A stretch of DNA of 12,039 nucleotides from NCBI GenBank assembly GCA_964426895.1, contig CAYRSH010000047.1:1-12039 (forward strand). The letters are read 5' to 3'. This document shows positions 6,374-12,039 of the stretch, piece by piece (the stretch's first letter is position 1; each line of letters starts with the position of its first letter). Below the pieces are notes generated by a model. It had not been told where the DNA came from. It saw only the letters and a program-made list of their open reading frames with translations, and ran no database searches. This DNA is from Caldipriscus sp964426895 (lineage in GTDB: Bacteria > Hydrothermota > Hydrothermia > LBFQ01). The position numbers and the translations under genes are program-made.

Positions 6374-7062
6374 TGCAGGTGGCCGTAATAGGTTTGGGAA
6401 GATTTGGTTCCGCCCTTGCAAACATATTAATAGAGGGTGGGCATGAGGTAATAGTTGTTGATAAGGATGAAAAACTCGTCCAAGCTTTTGAAAATTTGGC
6501 AGAGCAGCCCATAGTGGGAGATGCCACGGATGAGACCCTTTTGAGAACCTTGGGGGTTCATAATCTTGATGCCGTTGTGGTGGCGATAGGGGACGATGTT
6601 GAGGCAAGCGTTTTGGCATGTATTTCCCTATTGGATATGGGTGCGAAGTATATTATAGCAAAGGCTGAAAACGACAAACACGCAAAGATTTTAAAGAAAA
6701 TAGGGGTTCATAAGGTGATACAGCCGGAAAAAGATGCCGCAAAATCCATAGCAGACCACCTAATGTATCCAAAGCTGTTTGAAAAGTTTAATGTCGGGGA
6801 AAACCATTCAATCGTAGAATTGAAAGCACCGAAGATGTTCTGGGATAAGAGTTTAAAGGAGCTTGAACTAACCAAAAGGTATAACATATTGGTGATCGCC
6901 ATTAGGAGAAGGCAGCCGGTTTTTGACAAAAAGGGTGAAATGGTGGGGTATAAAGAGGAAATCATAGCCCCCCCACCCGCAAACACGGTTATATTGGAAC
7001 ACGATGTTTTGGTTATACTCGCTCCAAACGATAAATTGAAGGAAATGGAGGAATGGAAATGA
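6373..7062 (+). CDS. ktrA: Potassium uptake regulatory subunit, KtrA/TrkA-type RCK protein
   Basis: 229 residues, cytoplasmic. Residues 1-135 form an RCK_N Rossmann fold: VIGLGRFG (5-12, GxGxxG), acidic D30 at the end of strand 2 for nucleotide ribose, and GDATD (49-53). Residues about 145-229 form an RCK_C (TrkA-C) domain, seen in NHSIVELKAPKMFWDKSL and the closing DVLVILAPNDKL. It is expected to form an octameric gating ring that opens KtrB with ATP and closes it with ADP, as known for the family. A single Rossmann/RCK_C unit matches KtrA rather than the duplicated TrkA of enterobacteria. A GGGGGAGG tract (6355-6362) precedes its ATG, which overlaps the KtrB stop. Its own stop overlaps the next start (ATGA). 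Confidence 0.95.
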   Translation: MQVAVIGLGRFGSALANILIEGGHEVIVVDKDEKLVQAFENLAEQPIVGDATDETLLRTLGVHNLDAVVVAIGDDVEASVLACISLLDMGAKYIIAKAENDKHAKILKKIGVHKVIQPEKDAAKSIADHLMYPKLFEKFNVGENHSIVELKAPKMFWDKSLKELELTKRYNILVIAIRRRQPVFDKKGEMVGYKEEIIAPPPANTVILEHDVLVILAPNDKLKEMEEWK

Positions 7063-7325
7063 AGATAGAGGAAATACTTGAAGAGGTAAAGTTTTACATC
7101 TTAAACCATAAGTACGAAAAGGCAGAAGAATTGTTAAGAAAGGCTTTATCGGAATATCCAAACAACGAAGAACTTTTATACAACTTGGGGATGCTGTACG
7201 AACTCATGCTTGAAGACCCAAAGGCGGAAGAGATTTACCACAAGATACTTGAACTTTATCCGGAGGGTAAAAGGTTCAAAGATGTTAAAGAGAGACTTAA
7301 AAGGATTGAGAAAAGTCAATCTTAA
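7059..7325 (+). CDS. Small TPR-repeat protein
   Basis: 88 residues, no signal peptide or membrane segment. Two tetratricopeptide helices pairs can be read: residues about 6-34 (VKFYILNHKYEKAEELLRKALSEYP) and 36-68 (NEELLYNLGMLYELMLEDPKAEEIYHKILELYP), with the W/Y-L-G-Y-A-F-A-P spacing of TPRs. A charged helix (residues 70-85) ends the protein. Such short TPR proteins act as protein-binding adaptors. The ATG at 7059 is preferred over the in-frame ATG at 7053 because the Shine-Dalgarno GGAGG (7047-7051) lies 7 bases before it and it overlaps the KtrA stop (ATGA). It overlaps the following peptidase gene by about 44 bases. The binding partner is unknown; the neighbours suggest the peptidase or the K+ system. 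Confidence 0.8.
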   Translation: MKIEEILEEVKFYILNHKYEKAEELLRKALSEYPNNEELLYNLGMLYELMLEDPKAEEIYHKILELYPEGKRFKDVKERLKRIEKSQS

Positions 7326-8493
7326 CAACTCCCTTGATTGCATAATTGTGCCTTACAAGGAGAGGGTGGCCTCGCTGGTGGTCGTTTATAATGTTGGTTC
7401 CGCAAATGAAGAAATGGGTAAGACCGGTGTTGCACACCTTTTGGAACACCTAATGTTTAATGGCACAAAAAACTTTCAACCTTTCAGTACATATATAGAC
7501 TCCTTTGGTGGATACGACAACGCTTTCACGGATAAGGATATAACGGTTTATTATGAGGTAATACCTGCAGATAAATTGTACGAAACAATGGTTTTAGAGG
7601 CCGACAGGGTGGAGAACCTTTCTTTTAACGGTTTTGAAACGGAGAGGGAGGTTGTACTCAACGAATATTACATGTCCGAGGATGAGGATGATGAAACCCT
7701 ATGGACGGAAACCTTTGCACATTTAATGCCGGAAAATCCGTATTCCCATCCCGTAATAGGTTGGGAATCCGATTTGAAAAGCCTCAAATTAGAAGATGTC
7801 AAGGATTTTTATGAAAGGTTTTACTCCTTGGATAACCTTTTTGTTGTGGTTGTAAGCCCCTTTGAACACGAGGATATTATAAAATTCCTTGAAAATACAT
7901 TTGGAAGGGTTGAAAAGAGGGGTGATAAGGCGAAGTTGGTTAAATCCCAATTCCCCCCGTATAAGGTATATATCGAAATTCTATTGGAAAAGCACAATTC
8001 CCCAAACAGATTCGTGGTATCTTGGAGGCTACCAAAAGATGATATAAAAACAAATTTGGCTTTTAATATTTTCACAAGAATTTTAGATCTTGACAGGACA
8101 TCCCCAATTTGGACGCTTGTTGAAAGGGGTAATCTTGACGAGTTTAGCGTTAGGTTGTATGAATACAGAATTGCCAATGTTTTATCCGTAATAGGTGAAT
8201 GTTCCCCTGAAAACCCTCCCCCTTTGGATGAGATAATAAAGGTGGTGGAAAACTTTGAGCCGGATGAGAGGGTTTTTAACAGGGTCAAGAAGATGATAAC
8301 TTCGGAGATTATACAATCCTTTGATGAAGCGGAAAACATAGGAATAAACACCGCACTAAATTACGCCCTTTTTGGAATAACCGAAGACATGGAAGGATTG
8401 GTTAAGCTCGTGGAAAGTATTAAGATAGAAGATGTGGTTGAAATCCCGAAATTATTGCAAAATTCCCCAAAGGTTTCCGTAAGATACCGGTAA
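7282..8493 (+). CDS. M16-family zinc peptidase (pitrilysin/processing-peptidase-like)
   Basis: 403 residues from the ATG at 7282; an in-frame ATG at 7210 would add 24 residues that do not look like M16. The inverted zinc motif HxxEH is intact in GVAHLLEHLMFNGT, and the third ligand glutamate lies 72 residues after the second histidine in REVVLNEYYM, the spacing of the family. The region after residue about 200 fits the second, inactive M16 half, so this is a one-chain two-domain peptidase of the short type. No signal peptide is seen, so it is probably cytoplasmic. Members cleave small or unfolded peptides. A weak TAAAAG sits 8 bases before the ATG (7268-7273), echoing the leaderless pattern but lacking the key final T. 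The gene overlaps the TPR gene by 44 bases and ends the operon. Confidence 0.9.
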   Translation: MLKRDLKGLRKVNLNNSLDCIIVPYKERVASLVVVYNVGSANEEMGKTGVAHLLEHLMFNGTKNFQPFSTYIDSFGGYDNAFTDKDITVYYEVIPADKLYETMVLEADRVENLSFNGFETEREVVLNEYYMSEDEDDETLWTETFAHLMPENPYSHPVIGWESDLKSLKLEDVKDFYERFYSLDNLFVVVVSPFEHEDIIKFLENTFGRVEKRGDKAKLVKSQFPPYKVYIEILLEKHNSPNRFVVSWRLPKDDIKTNLAFNIFTRILDLDRTSPIWTLVERGNLDEFSVRLYEYRIANVLSVIGECSPENPPPLDEIIKVVENFEPDERVFNRVKKMITSEIIQSFDEAENIGINTALNYALFGITEDMEGLVKLVESIKIEDVVEIPKLLQNSPKVSVRYR

Positions 8494-8505
8494 ATCTTGC
8501 AACTT

Positions 8506-8511
8506 TAAAAT
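8506..8511 (+). promoter_or_regulatory. -10 box (TAAAAT) for the ParB-like gene, leaderless geometry
   Basis: TAAAAT, 8 bases (8512-8519), then the ATG at 8520, within a 26-base intergenic gap. The flanking TAAAATATC matches the nuoJ promoter. Confidence 0.7.
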
Positions 8512-8519
8512 ATCTTCTT

Positions 8520-9311
8520 ATGGAAAGGTTTGTTTTTAAAGAGCCTTTAAAGGGCTATGAAATAAAGTTTGAATTGGTTAATGTTGATAGTGTTAGGATT
8601 CCGGAAATACAGAGGGAGATATCCGATAGGTTGATAAAGCAGTTGGCGGAATCCATACACAGGATTGGTTTTGTTGAACCCATAATAACCGTGGAAGGTA
8701 AAGACGGGTTCTTGGAAGTTGTAAACGGGCAGCACAGGTTGGAGGCGGCAAAACTTGTCGGTTTGAGGGAAATACCGGTACTCATCCTCCCGAGGGATGT
8801 GATGAAGCATATAATCAGTTTGAATATAGAAAAAGCACCCGCACTCAGGGATAAAGCACATCAAGCCTATATGGTGTTTATGATGAACTTAGAAGAGAAT
8901 CCCGAAATGCCCGAAAGTGAACTGATAAACCTTATAGATTTCGCATACTACATAACCATAGGTTTCATAATAGACAGGTTTAACATAAATAGGTTTCCGG
9001 GTTATGCTTTTGAAAAGGTTTTAAACAAGGTTGATGATTTTACGAGTTTTGCATTAAAGGATGCCGAAAAAGAGCGGGAAAACAGGGCCAAACTGTTAAT
9101 GGAGGTTAGGGATGTTTTGGAACAAAGGTATAAGGAGTTGGGTTTGAAAAACGCTTTAACAAAGGAACAGATCGTTTTAAAGGCCTTTCAGCAAAACTAC
9201 GGCAAATGGGTTAGGAATGTTGAGGACGATTTCTATACGGTTTTTGAAAAGATAAAGAATACCATACCAAGTGTTTTTGTTGAGGAAAGCGAAGAGTTTT
9301 CACAGTGGTAG
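8520..9311 (+). CDS. Stand-alone ParB/sulfiredoxin-fold domain protein
   Basis: 263 residues. Residues about 16-110 carry the ParB N-terminal fold: VDSVRIPEIQREISDRLIKQLAESIHRIGFVEPI, then VVNGQHRLEAAKLVG (67-81). The GQHRLEAA segment matches the GxxRxxA phosphate-binding motif of ParB-type CTPases, and LNIEKAPALRDKAHQAY (101-117) sits where ParB has its second nucleotide-binding segment, but it is not the canonical ENxQR. Residues 120-263 are helical and charged without the helix-turn-helix and dimer domain of chromosomal ParB. No parA lies next to it. It is therefore unlikely to be the partitioning protein; it may be a ParB-like nuclease, a CTP switch or a transcription cofactor. It is a single-gene transcription unit with its own leaderless promoter. 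Confidence 0.82.
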   Translation: MERFVFKEPLKGYEIKFELVNVDSVRIPEIQREISDRLIKQLAESIHRIGFVEPIITVEGKDGFLEVVNGQHRLEAAKLVGLREIPVLILPRDVMKHIISLNIEKAPALRDKAHQAYMVFMMNLEENPEMPESELINLIDFAYYITIGFIIDRFNINRFPGYAFEKVLNKVDDFTSFALKDAEKERENRAKLLMEVRDVLEQRYKELGLKNALTKEQIVLKAFQQNYGKWVRNVEDDFYTVFEKIKNTIPSVFVEESEEFSQW

Positions 9312-9318
9312 TATATCT

Positions 9319-9346
9319 AAAAAGTTTTTCGGGGGTATAATCCCCG
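9319..9346 (+). promoter_or_regulatory. gdh promoter: TATAAT -10 box inside an inverted repeat, leaderless geometry
   Basis: TATAAT (9336-9341) is followed by 8 bases and the ATG at 9350. The -10 sits in the 7-base loop of a dyad, CGGGG (9330-9334) and CCCCG (9342-9346), and just upstream is the palindrome AAAAAGTTTTT (9319-9329). Both are in a 38-base gap. If transcription starts at the ATG, neither dyad is in the mRNA, so they would act as DNA sites, possibly a repressor operator. No T-run follows, which argues against a terminator. Confidence 0.6.
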
Positions 9347-9349
9347 GCT

Positions 9350-10633
9350 ATGATGGAAACCATTAAAGGGCCTTCTCCGGATCAGGTGGCGAGGAAGCAA
9401 CTTGAAAAGGCCATGGATGTGATGGGCTTGGAGCCCCACCTCAGGGAGATACTGATAAAGCCAATGCGGGTTATAGAGGTTAGCATTCCCGTGGTTATGG
9501 ATTCTGGCGAAGTAAGGGTTTTTACCGGATGGAGGTGCCAACACAACAACGCGAGGGGACCTTTTAAGGGTGGCATTAGGTATTCTCCTCTTGTGACAAA
9601 GGAAGAGGTTGTAGCCCTTGCCACATGGATGACATTTAAGTGCTCCTTGGTTGATATACCGTTTGGAGGTGCAAAGGGTGGCATAAAGGTTGATCCATCC
9701 CAACTTTCGGAAAGGGAACTTGAAAGGCTAACGAGGAGATACACCTATGAAATCATAAACTTTATAGGTCCGAATATTGATATACCCGCCCCGGATATGA
9801 ATACGGATGCAAAGGTTATGGCTTGGATAATGGATACTTATAGCGTTTTTAAAGGGTATAACGAACCCGCTGTGGTGACGGGGAAACCTTTATATATTGG
9901 GGGTTCAAAGGGTAGAAAAGAGGCCACGGGTAGGGGTGTTAGCGTTGTTACAAAGGGTATTTTGGAATACTTTGGAGAAAATATAAAGGGTAAAACCGTT
10001 GCGGTTCAGGGTTTTGGCAATGTGGGGAGTCACGCGGCTTTGTTCTTGGAAGAGCTGGGTGCAAAGGTGGTAGCGGTTAGCGATCATACAATGGGTATAT
10101 ATTCCCCAGAAGGACTACCAATAAAGGAGATGTACAAAGTTCAAAACTCCGAAAAGAGATATATTCCTTTAAACGAAATCGTAAAAAGGTTAAACATAAA
10201 GGGTGAGGAGATAGCGAACGAAGAACTCTTAACCCTCGATGTTGATATACTCGTGCCCGCGGCTTTGGAAAACCAGATAACCGGCGAGATAGCCCAAAAT
10301 GTAAAGGCAAGATATATAGTTGAAGGTGCTAACGGACCCACCACACCCGAAGCCGATGAAATGCTTTATTCAAAGGGTGTAAAGGTTATACCGGATATAT
10401 TGGCAAATGCCGGCGGTGTAGTCGTTAGTTATCTTGAATGGGTTCAGGATAGAATGGGGTATTATTGGGAAGAAGAAGAAGTTAATAATAGTATGGCAAA
10501 GATACTGTTAAAGGCCACAAAAGATGTTTTGGAAACCACAAAGAAATACAACACCGATTACAGGACGGCCGCTTACATTGTTGCCATTGATAGGGTTGCG
10601 GAGGTTTATAGGGGTAGGAGACTGTTCCCATAA
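9350..10633 (+). CDS. gdhA: Glutamate dehydrogenase (Glu/Leu/Phe/Val dehydrogenase family)
   Basis: 427 residues, the size of hexameric bacterial and archaeal GDH. It interconverts glutamate and 2-oxoglutarate plus ammonia in the cytoplasm. Motifs are in order: GPFKGGIRYSP (70-80) with the substrate lysine K73, FKCSLVDIPFGGAKGGI (96-112) with catalytic lysine K109, IPAPDMNTD (145-153) with the catalytic aspartate D149, and the Rossmann dinucleotide loop GFGNVGSHAA (221-230). The late VIPDILANAGGVVVSYLEW segment is also typical. Strand 2 ends in VAVSD, with serine-aspartate where cofactor choice is set; this is compatible with NAD+ but not decisive. The first of two adjacent ATGs is chosen because it lies 8 bases after the -10 box. 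It heads a three-gene operon: its stop overlaps the next start (TAATG). Confidence 0.95.
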   Translation: MMETIKGPSPDQVARKQLEKAMDVMGLEPHLREILIKPMRVIEVSIPVVMDSGEVRVFTGWRCQHNNARGPFKGGIRYSPLVTKEEVVALATWMTFKCSLVDIPFGGAKGGIKVDPSQLSERELERLTRRYTYEIINFIGPNIDIPAPDMNTDAKVMAWIMDTYSVFKGYNEPAVVTGKPLYIGGSKGRKEATGRGVSVVTKGILEYFGENIKGKTVAVQGFGNVGSHAALFLEELGAKVVAVSDHTMGIYSPEGLPIKEMYKVQNSEKRYIPLNEIVKRLNIKGEEIANEELLTLDVDILVPAALENQITGEIAQNVKARYIVEGANGPTTPEADEMLYSKGVKVIPDILANAGGVVVSYLEWVQDRMGYYWEEEEVNNSMAKILLKATKDVLETTKKYNTDYRTAAYIVAIDRVAEVYRGRRLFP

Positions 10634-11469
10634 TGAGGGTTTTCAAAGGTAAGAGTATAACCATCTATCAGCTGAACTCCGGTAAGTTTGCCCTTGATGG
10701 CGGTGCGATGTTCGGTGTAGTTCCAAAAGTTCTTTGGGAAAAACTCATAAAACCCGATGAAAGGAATAGGATTCCTATGGCAACCCATCCATTACTCGTA
10801 AAAACCGACAAGGGTTATGTTTTAATAGAAAGCGGTTTGGGTACGGGGTGGGATGAGAAGTTCAAGGATATTTATGCGGTTGAGGAGGAAGACCCTTTTA
10901 AAAATGCCCCCGTAGGCAGGGAAGAGATTTCCTTAATAGTTCAAACGCATTTACACTTTGACCATGCCGGGGAATTGGTATTAAATGGGGAGTATAGGTA
11001 CAAATGCCCCGTCGTGGCTCAACAATACGAGTGGATGGATGCCCTATTCCCACACGAAAGGAGCAGGGCAAGTTATCCGCAGGAAAGGATAAAGCCCTTA
11101 GATAAACATTTAAAGATTGTTTCGGGTTCGGAGGAGGTTTGGGAAAACATATTTGTTTATAGAACCGGGGGGCATACAAGGGGGCACCAAATAGTGGTTA
11201 TTAAGGATACAGAAAAAACTTTTGTTTTTGTTGGCGATGTTATACCAACAAAGCATCATGCACCTTTACCATATGTTATGGGATACGATTTATATCCAGA
11301 AGAAATGCTTTTTGTCAGAAAAAACCTTTATCCTTTGTTCATAAAAGAAAACGCCATTATATTCACCCCACACGATAGGGAGCCCTTTGCGGGGTACCTG
11401 GATATGGATGAGGAGGGGAGGTTTATTTTAAAAGAGATTGAGCCGGACGATGTTATAGATGGAAGTTGA
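10633..11469 (+). CDS. Metallo-beta-lactamase-fold hydrolase (lactonase-like)
   Basis: 278 residues, no signal peptide. The full metal set is visible: THLHFDHAG (105-113) gives HxHxDH (H106, H108, D110, H111), GGHTRGH (179-185) gives H181, FVGDVIP gives the bridging D202, and TPHDREPF gives H247. This is a complete binuclear site. The N-terminal stretch (LDGGAMFGVVPKVLWEKL) and the H181-to-D202 layout resemble the AHL-lactonase/YtnP-like branch of the family, but family members hydrolyse many esters, thioesters and lactones, so the substrate is open. It starts within the stop codon of gdh and overlaps the CYTH gene by 11 bases, so the three are co-translated. A purine-rich GGGGTAGGAG (10611-10620) lies upstream as a possible ribosome site, though 12 bases away. 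Confidence 0.9.
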   Translation: MRVFKGKSITIYQLNSGKFALDGGAMFGVVPKVLWEKLIKPDERNRIPMATHPLLVKTDKGYVLIESGLGTGWDEKFKDIYAVEEEDPFKNAPVGREEISLIVQTHLHFDHAGELVLNGEYRYKCPVVAQQYEWMDALFPHERSRASYPQERIKPLDKHLKIVSGSEEVWENIFVYRTGGHTRGHQIVVIKDTEKTFVFVGDVIPTKHHAPLPYVMGYDLYPEEMLFVRKNLYPLFIKENAIIFTPHDREPFAGYLDMDEEGRFILKEIEPDDVIDGS

Positions 11470-11977
11470 GGCGAAATTCGTTTTGAGTTCGGATAAAGAT
11501 TTTGAAAAGGTTTTGGAGATTTTAAGCCAGATGGGACTAAAAGCAAAGGGCAAAAGGGAATTATCTTTTTGGGATGTGTATCTTAAAACCGATAATCCGA
11601 ATGAAGCCATAAGGTATAGGGTTTTTGGGGATAGGGTTGTTAGAACTTATAAAAAAGATGTGGAAAAGTCGGGTGGATTGGTGAAGAGAGTTGAACGGGA
11701 AAGAGAGGTATCGGAAAAGGAATTTAAGGAGGAAAAAACCACAAGGGGTGTTTTGCTTGAAACATACACAAAAAGGGTTGAATATGACTACGGGGATTTT
11801 AAATTGACATTTGATTCCGTTGTATTTGAGGGGCATACAAACATGTTATTTGCGGAGGTGGAGGGGGATGAGGAGGATATAAAAGGGGTTGTTGAATCTT
11901 TGGTTTCCCGGGGATTCAAAACGGAAAACAGGTCTAAGTTGAGAATAGGATTAGAAATTAAGGGAGGCAAGGCATAA
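11459..11977 (+). CDS. CYTH-domain protein (class IV adenylate cyclase/triphosphatase family)
   Basis: 172 residues, the size of a single CYTH domain. The signature ExExK opens the protein (EVEAK, E2, E4, K6). Basic strands expected to bind triphosphate follow: AIRYRVFGDRVVRTYKK (50-66), KRVERERE (76-83) and the later KRVEYDYGDFKLTFDSV, with acidic AEVEG (132-136) supplying metal ligands. This describes the eight-stranded tunnel fold that hydrolyses triphosphates such as thiamine triphosphate or inorganic triphosphate, or makes cAMP in CyaB. Which activity applies here cannot be told; CyaB-like versus ThTPase-like needs a phylogeny. No CHAD domain is fused. It is the last gene of the gdh operon and overlaps the preceding hydrolase by 11 bases. 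No Shine-Dalgarno is obvious, so it probably relies on translational coupling. Confidence 0.88.
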   Translation: MEVEAKFVLSSDKDFEKVLEILSQMGLKAKGKRELSFWDVYLKTDNPNEAIRYRVFGDRVVRTYKKDVEKSGGLVKRVEREREVSEKEFKEEKTTRGVLLETYTKRVEYDYGDFKLTFDSVVFEGHTNMLFAEVEGDEEDIKGVVESLVSRGFKTENRSKLRIGLEIKGGKA

Positions 11978-11991
11978 CTCACCTTCAACCT

Positions 11992-11997
11992 TATAAT
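11992..11997 (+). promoter_or_regulatory. -10 box (TATAAT) for the gene at the right edge, leaderless geometry
   Basis: TATAAT, 8 bases (11998-12005), then the ATG at 12006, in a 28-base gap after the CYTH gene. It is the fifth exact case of this spacing in the window. Confidence 0.68.
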
Positions 11998-12005
11998 ACC
12001 TACAT

Positions 12006-12039
12006 ATGCCCCGAATTGTTGAACTTTACAAGGTTTTAG
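12006..12039 (+). CDS. Start of a gene cut by the window edge
   Basis: An ATG exactly 8 bases after a TATAAT box opens a frame reading MPRIVELYKVL to the end of the window. Only 11 codons are visible, so the function cannot be assigned. The call rests mainly on the promoter geometry shared with four other starts here. Confidence 0.6.
   Translation, partial: MPRIVELYKVL

Noticed and set aside
7210..7281. Upstream in-frame ATG at 7210 as the M16 peptidase start
   Set aside because: The added 24 residues are translated from within the TPR coding region in another frame and do not resemble M16 N-termini; 7282 fits the family better.
8520..9311. Chromosome-partitioning ParB
   Set aside because: There is no HTH or dimer domain, no parA neighbour and no parS-like palindrome in the window.
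9330..9346. CGGGG-N7-CCCCG hairpin as a Rho-independent terminator of the ParB-like gene
   Set aside because: No T-run follows the stem; the -10 box of gdh sits in the loop, so a DNA operator role is more likely.

Overview
The window is bacterial DNA. It is AT-rich, with every recognisable gene on the + strand and very short gaps between transcription units (about 26-42 bases). Several hints point to an uncultured thermophile: small cytosolic proteins, AGG/AGA as the dominant arginine codons, a CRISPR repeat ending in GTTGAAAC, and a secreted protein with a type IX secretion (T9SS)-like C-terminal domain. Lineages such as the WOR-3/Hydrothermae-type candidate phyla or their FCB relatives would fit, but that placement is inference and low confidence. 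A run of exactly 100 Ns (3889-3988) shows that this is a scaffolded, probably metagenomic, assembly.

Layout, left to right. (1) 1-367: six identical 30-nt CRISPR repeats with five spacers. The array is open at the left edge and no cas genes are present. (2) 410-2775: a leucine-rich-repeat protein with a possible SUKH (SMI1/KNR4-like) N-terminal domain, followed in a TAATG overlap by a family-4-type glycosyltransferase. (3) 2781-4216: a secreted FG-GAP/PQQ-like beta-propeller protein with a T9SS-like sorting domain. It is broken by a frameshift near 2990-3000 and by the assembly gap. (4) 4257-8493: a tightly packed run of nuoJ and nuoK (membrane subunits of complex I), a KtrB/TrkH-type K+ channel subunit and its KtrA/TrkA RCK partner, a small TPR protein and an M16 zinc peptidase. 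(5) 8520-9311: a stand-alone ParB/Srx-fold protein. (6) 9350-11977: glutamate dehydrogenase, a metallo-beta-lactamase-fold hydrolase and a CYTH-domain phosphatase/cyclase-family protein. (7) 12006 onward: the first 34 bases of another gene.

The most striking signal is regulatory. Five transcription units start with a -10 hexamer of the form TATAAT or TAAAAT, followed by exactly 8 bases and then the start codon (starts at 410, 4257, 8520, 9350 and 12006). This geometry puts the transcription start at or next to the start codon, so these mRNAs are probably leaderless. Genes inside the operons instead use stop/start overlaps, and some have Shine-Dalgarno sequences. The rule also justifies the GTG start at 410.

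Functionally, the central operon joins proton-translocating complex I subunits to a K+ uptake system, which suggests linked control of membrane potential and ion balance. The gdh operon combines nitrogen/carbon metabolism with two small hydrolases of unknown substrate. No complete new defence system is visible. The SUKH/LRR-like gene next to the CRISPR array is the best candidate for something undescribed.
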